A stretch of DNA of 64,000 bases from Winogradskyella sp. (GTDB lineage Bacteria > Bacteroidota > Bacteroidia > Flavobacteriales > Flavobacteriaceae): NCBI RefSeq assembly GCF_003712105.1, contig NZ_RHLG01000001.1, positions 248,001 to 312,000 on the forward strand, written 5' to 3'. Each line of letters starts with the position of its first letter. Position 1 is the stretch's first letter. Of this stretch, positions 9,201 to 19,075 are shown in pieces. Position numbers and translations under genes: made by a program. The notes beneath the pieces are model-generated. The model made no database searches and had not been told where the DNA came from. It saw only the letters and a list, made by a program, of their open reading frames with translations.

Positions 9201-9236
9201 TATTTTTCACTTAAATTATTGAATTAATTCTTAAAC

Positions 9237-9998
9237 ATGAAAATAGCATCATACAACGTTAATGGTATAAGAGCTGCCTTAAAAAAAGGATTTATAGATT
9301 GGTTAAAAGCTACCAATCCAGATGTGATATGCCTTCAAGAAATTAAAGCGCAAGAAGACCAACTAGATTTAGACCTGTTTGCTGAAGCTGGCTATAGCTA
9401 CAATTACTGGTTTAGTGCTCAAAAAAAAGGTTATAGTGGTGTCGCAATTTTATGCAAAACAGAACCTAATCATGTAGAGTTTGGTACGGGTATAGCATCT
9501 ATGGATTTTGAAGGCAGAAACCTTAGAGTTGATTATGACGATGTTTCTATAATGAGTCTGTATTTACCATCTGGAACTAACGATGCTCGACTGAGTTTTA
9601 AGTTTAATTATATGGATGAATTTCAAGACTATATTAATGAGTTACGTAAAACGGTTCCAAAACTTGTAATCTGTGGTGATTATAATATTTGCCATGAAGA
9701 AATAGATATACACAATCCAAAAATGAAAGGTGTATCGGGCTTTTTACCAGAAGAACGCGAGTGGCTCGGTAATTTTATTAATAGTGGATTAATAGATTCA
9801 TTCCGATATTTAAACCCTGATTCTCAAGAATATACATGGTGGAGTTACAGAGCCAATGCTAGAGCCAATAATAAAGGTTGGCGATTAGATTATGCGATGG
9901 CAACTTTACCTTTACAAGAAAATTTAAAACGAAGCGTTATACTCTCTCAAGCAGTGCATAGTGACCATTGTCCTATACTGTTAGAATTAGAATTTTAA
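9237..9998 (+). CDS. xth: Exodeoxyribonuclease III
   Basis: MKIASYNVNGIRAALKKGF...NPDVICLQEIKA...SDHCPILLEL. Confidence 0.95.
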   Translation: MKIASYNVNGIRAALKKGFIDWLKATNPDVICLQEIKAQEDQLDLDLFAEAGYSYNYWFSAQKKGYSGVAILCKTEPNHVEFGTGIASMDFEGRNLRVDYDDVSIMSLYLPSGTNDARLSFKFNYMDEFQDYINELRKTVPKLVICGDYNICHEEIDIHNPKMKGVSGFLPEEREWLGNFINSGLIDSFRYLNPDSQEYTWWSYRANARANNKGWRLDYAMATLPLQENLKRSVILSQAVHSDHCPILLELEF

Positions 9999-10029
9999 AA
10001 TCATCAATTCATACCCAAATACAGAACCC

Positions 10030-10989
10030 ATGTTAAAAAAAACAACTCTTTTAGTCTTAAGTTTAGTGCTATTTTCATCGTGTGTATCAAAAAAAATTTA
10101 CACTGATTTAGAAGATAAATATGCAAATCTTAAAAAAGAACACCGTCAACTATCTGATGAAAATCAAAATTTATCTGATGCAAAAACGAAACTCGAAAAT
10201 GATTTAGATAGACTTCAGAAAGCTTATGACGACGCCGTTAAAGACAGAGACCAATTAACCACAGAACTTGCAGCTACAAAAAGCAACTTAGATAACCTTA
10301 AGGCATCGTATAAAGCGTTAGAAGAGCAAAGTTCAGCATCTATTGCTGCAAACTCTAAAAAGAATAGAGAATTGCTTGCACAACTTGAAGCCAAAGAACA
10401 AGCTTTAGCCGCAGAAAGTGATCGCCTAAATAAATTGCAAAGCGAGTTAGATAGTCGCTCAAAACGTGTTGCCGAATTAGAAAATGTTATTGCTTCAAAA
10501 GATGCCGCAATGTCTCAATTAAAAAATGCTATTTCTAAAGCACTAACTAATTTTGAAGGTAAAGGACTTACTGTAGAACAACGTGATGGTAAGGTATATG
10601 TATCTATGGAAAACAAATTGCTATTTAATTCAGGCAGTTGGTCAGTAGGAAGCGAAGGTCGTAAAGCTGTAGAACAGTTAGGAACTGTTTTAGCAGATAA
10701 TCCTGATATTGCTATTTTAATTGAAGGCCATACCGATAATGTACCATACAAAGGTAATGCACAACTAAGCGGCAACTGGGATTTATCTACAAAGCGCGCA
10801 ACTGCAATCGTGAATATTTTAAGAGAAAATACAAGTATCAATCCTGAAAGTTTAACAGCTGCTGGGCGAGGTGAATATGCGCCTATTGCCAGTAACGAAA
10901 CGACCGAAGGTAAAGCTAAAAATAGACGTATCGAGGTAATACTCTCACCAAAATTAGATGAAATTTCTAAGCTTTTGAATGATATTTAA
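10030..10989 (+). CDS. OmpA/MotB-family lipoprotein with coiled coil
   Basis: Lipobox FSSC, long coiled coil, C-terminal IEGHTDNVPYKG...LSTKRATAIVNIL...NRRIEVILSP. Confidence 0.9.
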   Translation: MLKKTTLLVLSLVLFSSCVSKKIYTDLEDKYANLKKEHRQLSDENQNLSDAKTKLENDLDRLQKAYDDAVKDRDQLTTELAATKSNLDNLKASYKALEEQSSASIAANSKKNRELLAQLEAKEQALAAESDRLNKLQSELDSRSKRVAELENVIASKDAAMSQLKNAISKALTNFEGKGLTVEQRDGKVYVSMENKLLFNSGSWSVGSEGRKAVEQLGTVLADNPDIAILIEGHTDNVPYKGNAQLSGNWDLSTKRATAIVNILRENTSINPESLTAAGRGEYAPIASNETTEGKAKNRRIEVILSPKLDEISKLLNDI

Positions 10990-10994
10990 AGCAT

Positions 10995-11420
10995 TTGAGC
11001 CTATTCAAAATATATAAAATCAAAAGTCCAAATTTCTGGTATGCATTGAGTATAGTGTTGTATATAATCTCATTAACTCAAAACTGTTTATTTATTGAAA
11101 ATGAAGAACAATCATATTACGGATTTTCGCTTCTAATTTTTGGATTTTACGCTGTTTTTGATTCTGGGTTCTCATGGTTAGCCAATATACTTATAGTTTT
11201 ATCTTGGGGATTGAGGCATAAAAAATATTCGATTTATATAAGCTTATTAGCGTTAGTCTTAGCTATTTCATTCTTGTTCTGTAAGGAAATAGTTATGGGT
11301 ACAAATAATACATATGGTACAATTACTGGTTACGATGTAGGATACTATTTGTGGGCATTAAGTTTTCTGGCTATGTTAATTGCCGGAATCCTAAAACATA
11401 GAACTCAGAATAGCGATTAA
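10995..11420 (+). CDS. Hypothetical membrane protein
   Basis: 141 aa, several hydrophobic segments; TTG start; follows the OmpA gene by 5 nt. Confidence 0.55.
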   Translation: MSLFKIYKIKSPNFWYALSIVLYIISLTQNCLFIENEEQSYYGFSLLIFGFYAVFDSGFSWLANILIVLSWGLRHKKYSIYISLLALVLAISFLFCKEIVMGTNNTYGTITGYDVGYYLWALSFLAMLIAGILKHRTQNSD

Positions 11421-11538
11421 TTAAAATTTGGAAACTTAACATAGATTTAGACCTTTTGGGTTTTACAAACCTAAACCATCTTCTTATTTTTGTTATGAGT
11501 ATGATGGATTGATGCATTTCAATTATCATAGTTGAACT

Positions 11539-11566
11539 GTCACCTCGAGCGCAGTCGAGAGGTCTT
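11539..11566. repeat. Dispersed inverted-repeat element (GAGCGCAGTCGA type)
   Basis: gtcacctcgagcgcagtcgagaggtc. Confidence 0.65.
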
Positions 11567-11592
11567 AAAATTTGTTTAACCATTAAAATAGA

Positions 11593-11610
11593 TTCCTGCC
11601 TTCGCAGGAA
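11593..11610 (+). promoter_or_regulatory. Perfect hairpin TTCCTGC-CTTC-GCAGGAA directly upstream of the start codon
   Basis: 7-bp perfect stem, 4-nt loop, ends next to ATG at 11611/11617. Confidence 0.6.
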
Positions 11611-11616
11611 ATGAAT

Positions 11617-12654
11617 ATGAAGTACACCAACCTACCACACACAGATATTAAAGTCAGTAAAATTTGTTTAGGCACCATGACGTGGGGCAACCAAAACACG
11701 CAAGATGAAGGTTTTGCACAAATGGATTTAGCACTGGATAAAGGCGTTAATTTCTTTGATGTTGCAGAGTTATATCCGGTACCAGCAACTGCTGAAACCT
11801 ATGCTGAAACCGAACGTATTATTGGTAATTGGTTTACAAAAACTGGCAATAGAGACAAGGTAGTTTTGGCTACAAAAATTGCTGGCCCAGGAGATTATAC
11901 AGCACATATTCGTACTACCGGGTTTAGTAAAGCGGCACTTAATGAAGCAGTAGATAATAGTCTTAAACGCTTACAAACAGATTATATAGATTTATACCAA
12001 CTGCACTGGCCAGAGCGAGAAACTTTACTTTTTGGAACAAGAGATTATGTTCATAATCCTAATGATCCTTGGCAAGATAATTTTAACGAAATACTGCATA
12101 ATCTCGATGAGATTATAAAATCTGGAAAGGTAAGGCATGTTGGTATTTCTAACGAAGGTGCTTGGGGAACCATGCGTTATCTAGAAGAAGCTAAATACAA
12201 TGACTTACCTCGAATGATTACAATACAAAATGCATATTCCTTATTGTGTAGACCATTTGAGGGTGCATTGGCTGAAATTGCGCATCGTGAAGATATTGGT
12301 CTACTGGCTTATTCACCTATGGCTTTTGGTGTATTGTCTGGTAAATACATTAAAGGCACAGCTGCTGATAATGCTAGGCTAAAACTATTCCCTCGTTTTG
12401 CGAGATATAGTGGTCCACAAGCCACTGAAGCCACAAAACGTTATCTTAAAATTGCAGAAGACAATGGTCTAAGTTTAGCACAAATGGCATTAGCTTTTGT
12501 GAATAACAGACCGTTTTTAACGAGTAATATTATTGGCGCTACAAACCTTGAGCAACTCGAAGAAAATATTGACAGTATAAACATTACGTTAGGCGACGAT
12601 GTCATGAAAGCTATTGAAGCAGTGCATGCTGAAATACCAAACCCTGCGCCTTAA
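11617..12654 (+). CDS. Aldo/keto reductase (Tas-like)
   Basis: MKYTNLPHTDIKVSKICLGTMTWGNQN...DLYQLHWPER; alternative ATG at 11611. Confidence 0.9.
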   Translation: MKYTNLPHTDIKVSKICLGTMTWGNQNTQDEGFAQMDLALDKGVNFFDVAELYPVPATAETYAETERIIGNWFTKTGNRDKVVLATKIAGPGDYTAHIRTTGFSKAALNEAVDNSLKRLQTDYIDLYQLHWPERETLLFGTRDYVHNPNDPWQDNFNEILHNLDEIIKSGKVRHVGISNEGAWGTMRYLEEAKYNDLPRMITIQNAYSLLCRPFEGALAEIAHREDIGLLAYSPMAFGVLSGKYIKGTAADNARLKLFPRFARYSGPQATEATKRYLKIAEDNGLSLAQMALAFVNNRPFLTSNIIGATNLEQLEENIDSINITLGDDVMKAIEAVHAEIPNPAP

Positions 12655-12702
12655 GGATATATTTAGCTTACCATCGTGTTACATTTATTTCCTTTCTGAT
12701 TT

Positions 12703-13140
12703 ATGGAAAAACACTACGAATTTACAGATGATGAGTTCGAACAAGCCTTTATTAGCTGTTCATTGAATCCATCTTGTTTTTCTCATGAAGCTCATTTAAG
12801 ACTTGCATGGATAAATATTCGTAAATACGGAATTGAAAACGCACTTAAAAACATTCAGAATCAACTACAAAGATTTGTTGAATTTGTTGGAGCAAAAGAC
12901 AAGTATAATAAGACATTGACTATCGCTGCTACACTAGCTGTAAATCATTTCATGAATACCGCTGATGCTAAAAGCTTCAAAGTATTTATAACTCAATTCC
13001 CGAGATTGAAAACTAACTTTAAAGAATTAATGGCTTTTCACTATAGTTTTGATATCTACAATTCTGATAGAGCTAAAACCAAATTCTTAGAGCCAGATTT
13101 AGAACCCTTTGACTCAGCTATCAATCTACAACAAATGTAA
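12703..13140 (+). CDS. Conserved hypothetical protein
   Basis: 145 aa intact ORF: MEKHYEFTDDEFEQAFISCSLNPSCFSHEAHLRLAWINI. Confidence 0.7.
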   Translation: MEKHYEFTDDEFEQAFISCSLNPSCFSHEAHLRLAWINIRKYGIENALKNIQNQLQRFVEFVGAKDKYNKTLTIAATLAVNHFMNTADAKSFKVFITQFPRLKTNFKELMAFHYSFDIYNSDRAKTKFLEPDLEPFDSAINLQQM

Positions 13141-15765
13141 TTCGCCTTTAGTTTCCATAGCTTTTAGGTCTTTTACCAAGTCTAAAGCATCAGGCACAAC
13201 ATCACTGCACAAAATAATCAAAGAGCCATCAACAGCATTTCGCACAGCGTGTTTTATAGCCTCTTGCTCAGATGGTATAATCGTAGTTTTCTTCTTTGGG
13301 TCTTTCATTTTTATACCGTCATCAAGCATTTTAATTAATTGCTCTTCACTCTTACCACGTAAATGCTTATCCTGACGGATAATGATTTCATCAAACATTT
13401 CGGCTGCAATCATACCCATGGCATTATTATCTTCTTCTCGCCTATCACCAATACCTGCAATAATACCGACTCTTACGGTAGCATCTAATTCATCTGTAAA
13501 CTTTTTCAAGGCTTGCATACCTGCTTTGTTATGCGCATAATCTAACAGAATATTAAACTTATCGAACTTAAATAAATTTAATCGTCCTGGTGTTTGTGAA
13601 GCTGAAGGCACAAACGTTTCAAGACCTGCTTTAATATCTTCATTACTTATACCTTGAACATGAGCTGCAAGTATAGCTGCCAATACGTTTTGTATCATAA
13701 ATTTAGCTTTACCACCATATGTTAATGGTATGTGCTCAGCTTTCATTAGACGCATTTTCCATTCGCCACGGCAAATGGTGACGTATCCATTTTCGTACAC
13801 AGCAGTTATACCATTTAAGCGCTGTAATGCTTTTATTCTTGGATTATTTTCGTCCATAGAAAATAGAGCTACATTACAATCTACACTGCGGCGCATATCG
13901 TAAACCAAATCATCATCAGCGTTTAAAACGGTGTAACCATCTGGTAATACTGTTTCTGGTATTACACCTTTTACTTTGGCTAGTTGCTCAATAGTATTTA
14001 TACCTTTTAACCCTAAATGGTCAGCAGCAACATTAGTAACTACACCAACATCACACTTTTTAAAGCCAAGACCAGCACGTAGTAAACCACCACGAGCACA
14101 TTCTAATACTGCAAAATTTACAGTTGGGTCTTTAAGTACAAACTCGGCACTTGATGGACCAGTACAATCACCTGTCATTAACAAACGGTTTTGGATGTAC
14201 ACACCATCACTTGTTGTGTAGCCTACGCGATAACCTTTCATTTTTGCAATATGCGCAATCAATCTCGATGTTGTGGTTTTACCATTAGTTCCGGTTATAG
14301 CAATAATTGGAATGCGGCCTGTATCGCCTTTTATTGGGAATAGCTTATCAATAACTGGTGCAGCTACATTGCGCGGTAATCCTGTTGTTGGCGCTAAGTG
14401 CATTCTAAATCCAGGACCAGCATTTACTTCGAGTACTGCGCCACCAGTTTCAGACAAAGGTTTAGAAATATCTGTTGTCATTATATCAATACCACAAATA
14501 TCTAAATCTATAATCTTAGAAATACGCTCTGCCATTGAGATATTAGCAGGATGAATAATGTCTGTTATATCTTCAGCTGTTCCGCCAGTACTAAGGTTTG
14601 CAGTATCTTTCAATACTAATTTTTCGCCTTCAGCTAAAACTGAATCTACAGTATAACCAGCATCTTTTATAATGGTTTGAGTTAACTCATTAATTGTAAT
14701 TTGTGTCAATACTTTTTCGTGTCCGTAACCACGACGAGGATCACTATTGACCTCATCTACCAACTCTTGAATAGTAGATTTCCCATCACCAATAACATGA
14801 GCTGGTGAGCGCAATGCTCCTGCTACGAGTTCATTATTAATAACAAGAAGTCGATAATCTTCTCCGACTATATATTTTTCGACAATAATAGAACCGCTAC
14901 GCGAACTGTTCTTTGCATGTCTAAACGCTTCTAAAGCTTCATCATAATTTTGAATATTCACTGTAATTCCCCGACCATGATTTCCGTCGATAGGTTTTAT
15001 AACTAATGGATAGCCCACATAACGGCAAGCATCTTCTAAACTGCGCTCGCGTCTAATAATATCTCCTCTTGGAACTTCGACTTCAGCTTGTTCTAACAGA
15101 TATTTGGTATCTTCTTTATCACATGCCAATTCTACACCAATAGATGATGTTTCAGAAGTAACTGTAGCTTGAATACGTTTTTGATTTGCACCATATCCTA
15201 ACTGACAAAGCGAATATTTATTGAGTCTTATCCATGGAATACCTCGTGCTTCAGCTTCTGCCACAATAGAGCCTGTACTTGGACCCAAGCGGTCATCTTC
15301 ACGAAGCTCTCGCATGCGTTGAATGTCATCTTCTAAATCATATTCATCACCAGAGATTAATGCTTCACAAATACGAACTGCCGCTTTAGCAGCATAACGC
15401 CCAACAGATTCTTCCATATAAGAAAACACCACATTATATACGCCATACTCACCATATCCTCTTGTGCGCCCAAAACCTGTATCCATACCTGCAAGTGTTT
15501 GGATTTCTAAAGCAATGTGCTCAATAATATGCCCCATCCAAGTACCTTCTTCAACGCGCTGAAAAAATCCTCCTGGTTCTCCAACAGAACACCTGTGCGA
15601 ATACATGCTTGGAAACATTGTGGTTAATCGCTCATAAAAACCATCAACTTTATCCGATGGTCTTTCTTCCATTTCTTGTAAGTCCAAGACCATTACAATT
15701 AATTTGTGTCTTCTAACTGACCAATAATTTGGTCCTCGCATTGCATTAATACTACGTATTTCCAT
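13126..15765 (-). CDS. cphA: Cyanophycin synthetase
   Basis: 879 aa; ATP-grasp GNHGRGITVNI plus Mur ligase ITGTNGKTTTSRLIAHI and LDYAHNKAGM. Confidence 0.93.
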   Translation of the reverse strand: MEIRSINAMRGPNYWSVRRHKLIVMVLDLQEMEERPSDKVDGFYERLTTMFPSMYSHRCSVGEPGGFFQRVEEGTWMGHIIEHIALEIQTLAGMDTGFGRTRGYGEYGVYNVVFSYMEESVGRYAAKAAVRICEALISGDEYDLEDDIQRMRELREDDRLGPSTGSIVAEAEARGIPWIRLNKYSLCQLGYGANQKRIQATVTSETSSIGVELACDKEDTKYLLEQAEVEVPRGDIIRRERSLEDACRYVGYPLVIKPIDGNHGRGITVNIQNYDEALEAFRHAKNSSRSGSIIVEKYIVGEDYRLLVINNELVAGALRSPAHVIGDGKSTIQELVDEVNSDPRRGYGHEKVLTQITINELTQTIIKDAGYTVDSVLAEGEKLVLKDTANLSTGGTAEDITDIIHPANISMAERISKIIDLDICGIDIMTTDISKPLSETGGAVLEVNAGPGFRMHLAPTTGLPRNVAAPVIDKLFPIKGDTGRIPIIAITGTNGKTTTSRLIAHIAKMKGYRVGYTTSDGVYIQNRLLMTGDCTGPSSAEFVLKDPTVNFAVLECARGGLLRAGLGFKKCDVGVVTNVAADHLGLKGINTIEQLAKVKGVIPETVLPDGYTVLNADDDLVYDMRRSVDCNVALFSMDENNPRIKALQRLNGITAVYENGYVTICRGEWKMRLMKAEHIPLTYGGKAKFMIQNVLAAILAAHVQGISNEDIKAGLETFVPSASQTPGRLNLFKFDKFNILLDYAHNKAGMQALKKFTDELDATVRVGIIAGIGDRREEDNNAMGMIAAEMFDEIIIRQDKHLRGKSEEQLIKMLDDGIKMKDPKKKTTIIPSEQEAIKHAVRNAVDGSLIILCSDVVPDALDLVKDLKAMETKGELHLL

Positions 15766-15857
15766 GTGGGTTGATTTTTTAGTAAGAGCATTAAATATAG
15801 AACTTTCAATAGAAAAATTAATTTATTTTTGCAGAATATTTTTTAGAACCATAAACT

Positions 15858-16718
15858 ATGCAAAAGGTAAAGGGAACATTAATTCCTATTGGCGGAAATG
15901 AGGATAAGGGAATTGAGGAAGATGAAATCTATACATTGGAGTTTATAGAAGAAGGTATTTTAGCTCATGTTGTTAAGGAAGCTGGAGGTATTGATGCTAA
16001 AATTGTTGTGATACCAACTGCATCAAGCATTCCCGTAGAGGTTGGTAAAAGTTACCTTACTGCCTTCTCAACTTTGGGCTGTAAAAATGTAGACGTATTA
16101 GACATCCGTTCTAAAGAAGATTCTGAAACAGAACATGCTATTTCTCTTATAAAAAATGCCAACTGTATTATGTTTTCTGGAGGTAACCAATCTAAGATTA
16201 CCGATAAGATTGGTGGTACAACAATTCATAAAATTTTAGCCAAACGCTATAAAAATGAAAAAGGGTTTGTTATCGCAGGAACAAGTGCAGGTGCAATGGT
16301 AATGGCTAATGAAATGATTGCTGGTGGTAGTGCTTCTGAATCTTTTATAAAGGGTGCTGTGAAGATGTACAAAGGATTAAGCTTAATTCCTGAGTTAATT
16401 ATAGATACGCATTTTATAAGACGTGGCCGTTTTGGAAGAGTTTCTGAAGCTGTGGCGCAATTTCCAAAATTAGTTGGTCTTGGCTTAGCTGAAGACACCG
16501 GAATTATTATAAAAAACAACACCTTTGAAGTGATTGGCTCAGGTATGGTGATTGTTTTTGATGGTCGAAAAATAAAGCATAACAATCACAAAATTCTAGA
16601 AGAAGGTACAGCAATGTCTTTGACAAATCTTAGGACTCACATTTTGTCTAATGGAGACCGATTTAATATCAAAAAGAAAAAAGTAGAGGTGTTACCTATA
16701 GATGCCCCTTTTATTTAG
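15858..16718 (+). CDS. cphB: Cyanophycinase
   Basis: GTLIPIGGNEDKG..., FSGGNQSKI, GTSAGAMVMA (Ser nucleophile), DTHFIRRGRFGR. Confidence 0.93.
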   Translation: MQKVKGTLIPIGGNEDKGIEEDEIYTLEFIEEGILAHVVKEAGGIDAKIVVIPTASSIPVEVGKSYLTAFSTLGCKNVDVLDIRSKEDSETEHAISLIKNANCIMFSGGNQSKITDKIGGTTIHKILAKRYKNEKGFVIAGTSAGAMVMANEMIAGGSASESFIKGAVKMYKGLSLIPELIIDTHFIRRGRFGRVSEAVAQFPKLVGLGLAEDTGIIIKNNTFEVIGSGMVIVFDGRKIKHNNHKILEEGTAMSLTNLRTHILSNGDRFNIKKKKVEVLPIDAPFI

Positions 16719-17242
16719 TATTTAATTCTAACATCTATTTCTACAATATCGCCTATTAAGCTATTCATAGACCCAAATTCTAGATTAAATTTTTTTCTAC
16801 TTATTTGAGTAGATAAACTGATTATGCGTTTGGATTTTGATATTTGCAATGACAATACTATTGGTCTGGTTTCATTCTTAATGGTTAAACCGCCCGACAC
16901 CTTATTAGAAGATGCTTCAATTTTATCTGATTTAAACTCTATTTTAGGATAAGTATCTACATCGAGGTAAGATTCACTTCTCAATGTTTTGTCACGAGAC
17001 TTATCATCAGAAAAAATACTTTGAGTGCTAATTACTGCTCGTATGGCACTCAAAGTATTTTCTTTAAAATCTAGTTCACCTTCAAAGTCTTTAAATGAGC
17101 CTTGGACATTTAAAACACCTAAATGCGATACGTTAAAACTTACGCCTGAGGCATTGATGTCTATAACATAAGTTTTAGTTTGTGCATCAGATGTTTGAGC
17201 GCAAACAAAGAAAAAGAAAAGTATCTTAAGAGACCTTTTCAT
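16715..17242 (-). CDS. YceI family protein
   Basis: Signal peptide; INASGVSFNVSHLGVLNVQGSFKDFEG. Confidence 0.85.
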   Translation of the reverse strand: MKRSLKILFFFFVCAQTSDAQTKTYVIDINASGVSFNVSHLGVLNVQGSFKDFEGELDFKENTLSAIRAVISTQSIFSDDKSRDKTLRSESYLDVDTYPKIEFKSDKIEASSNKVSGGLTIKNETRPIVLSLQISKSKRIISLSTQISRKKFNLEFGSMNSLIGDIVEIDVRIKY

Positions 17243-17243
17243 A

Positions 17244-17876
17244 TTATTCTGCTATCGCTAAAATTGACAGCGTGATTTCTACATCATTTCCTACTAAGCT
17301 AGTACCGTTAGGTAATTTTCTATCGAATGCAATTCCGTAGTCCTGACGATTAATTGTGATTGATGCATTAAAAGCAATCGATTGCTTTTGAGTAGGTAAA
17401 TCTAGTAGTGGTCCTTTTATAGAGAACGGTAATTCAATAGTTTTCGTTACACCATGAATCGTTAATGCTCCAATGAGGTACATCTTACCTTCTTTTTCAA
17501 TAGCTTTAGAACCTATAAATGTAATCTTAGGAAATCCTTCAGCATCTAGAAATGCCTTACTCTTAACCGCTTGTTCGCCTCCAATATTATTAGCATCGTA
17601 ACTATCAACTTTTATCGCGGCATTTGCGTTGGTTTTGGATGCATCTGCCTTGTTGTAATAAATTTTGCCTTCAACAGCTTTAAAACGTCCTGAAACATTT
17701 ACGACACCAAAGCGTTCCACACTTATTTGAACATTGCTATGACTAGCATCGATATTATAATTTTGAGCGTTGACTGTAGTACTGCACAAAAACAGTACTA
17801 CTAAAGAAGTAAAAAGAATTTTCATAAATATTGATTTTAAGATTAATACCGTAATAGTAATAGTCTTAAGCAGCAA
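17244..17876 (-). CDS. YceI family protein
   Basis: YNIDASHSNVQISVERFGVVNVSGRFKAVEG...LTIHGVTKTIELPF; true start probably internal (MKILFTSLVVLFLC). Confidence 0.88.
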   Translation of the reverse strand: MLLKTITITVLILKSIFMKILFTSLVVLFLCSTTVNAQNYNIDASHSNVQISVERFGVVNVSGRFKAVEGKIYYNKADASKTNANAAIKVDSYDANNIGGEQAVKSKAFLDAEGFPKITFIGSKAIEKEGKMYLIGALTIHGVTKTIELPFSIKGPLLDLPTQKQSIAFNASITINRQDYGIAFDRKLPNGTSLVGNDVEITLSILAIAE

Positions 17877-17918
17877 TCACGACAATCTTTATAAAGGTTG
17901 CTCTCTTTTATGAAAATA

Positions 17919-19049
17919 TTAAATTGAAATTCTATCCCTGTACTTGGAAGGTGTAATGCTGTCAAATTTTTTAAACGCATTTACAAAGGACGTTTTATTA
18001 TTAAACCCAGAATCAAAAGCCACTTGAAGCAAGGTATATTCTGGATGGTTAGTAATAATAGTTTTGGCTTCATTAATTCTATGCTGATTAACAAAATCGA
18101 AAAAAGAAACACCATAATGTTGATTAATTATTTGTGACAAATGATGCTTACTTATGTCAAGTTTTTCAGCAAAATCATGGAGACGCAAATTTGGTTCGAG
18201 ATATAATTTTTTGTCAATCATTAAATTATCTATCGCTTTTTTATATTCCGTAATCTTATCAGCTTTAAGTGTGCTACCTGAATACTTTGTCATGGTTTCT
18301 ACCTCTTCCCATTCTGTACGAAAAAATTTGAAACTAATAAAGTAAAACAAAATTCCTATAGGAAGTACATAAATGTAATCGAGGTGTCTTCTGTATATAT
18401 CTGTCACCAATAATATATATAAGAATATGGCCGAAAGCAGCAATACCACAAGCATTATGAGATTGAAATATTTTAGCCATTTTATTTTGGTATTAATAAC
18501 CGAATACTCTTTCTGTAATCCTTTTGAGTATAATCTAACTAGACTTAAATTTTTAAACAGAAAGAATGCTAGATGTACAAACTGTAGGACAAACACAATA
18601 GAATATATCCACTGAATTATTGCCAATTGTTTCTCTCTATGGTCAAAGACAGATAGCATTCCATAGTCAATTTGTCTGTTATTTAAAGCCTTGTAAGAAA
18701 TTAAGGGAATTAGAATTACAAAAACGATGAAAGGCAAAAAATGAAGCAGCTGCTTTCTAGTAAATCTCCAGTCTGAGTTTGTAATCGATTTAAAATAAAA
18801 ATAGGTCAATGGCCCTAACAAAAACCATGAGCCATATCGCGTTCCATAGAATATATTAAGCTTAAAATTTACCTTATTTCTTATGCAGAAAAATTCAACC
18901 AAGAACCAAATGAGCACAACAACAATCCAAACTAAAAACGTATTTTCTCGTTTTATTCGAATCTTGCGATTAGACAAAATCATTAATAACAAGAACAATC
19001 CTTGAAAAGCTATAACTATAATTAATATGGACCAAATGTCTAATTTCAT
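17919..19049 (-). CDS. AraC-family regulator with N-terminal multi-TM domain
   Basis: About seven hydrophobic helices then KLDISKHHLSQIINQHYGVSFFDFVNQHRINEAK...VAFDSGFNNKTSFVNAFKKF. Confidence 0.88.
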   Translation of the reverse strand: MKLDIWSILIIVIAFQGLFLLLMILSNRKIRIKRENTFLVWIVVVLIWFLVEFFCIRNKVNFKLNIFYGTRYGSWFLLGPLTYFYFKSITNSDWRFTRKQLLHFLPFIVFVILIPLISYKALNNRQIDYGMLSVFDHREKQLAIIQWIYSIVFVLQFVHLAFFLFKNLSLVRLYSKGLQKEYSVINTKIKWLKYFNLIMLVVLLLSAIFLYILLVTDIYRRHLDYIYVLPIGILFYFISFKFFRTEWEEVETMTKYSGSTLKADKITEYKKAIDNLMIDKKLYLEPNLRLHDFAEKLDISKHHLSQIINQHYGVSFFDFVNQHRINEAKTIITNHPEYTLLQVAFDSGFNNKTSFVNAFKKFDSITPSKYRDRISI

Positions 19050-19075
19050 ATTATAACTTTAAGTGGTTTTATTTG

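Noticed and set aside
11371-11583. 70-aa minus ORF containing ILRPLDCARGDSSTM
   Set aside because: Derived from translating the dispersed GAGCGCAGTCGA repeat; a known kind of spurious annotation.
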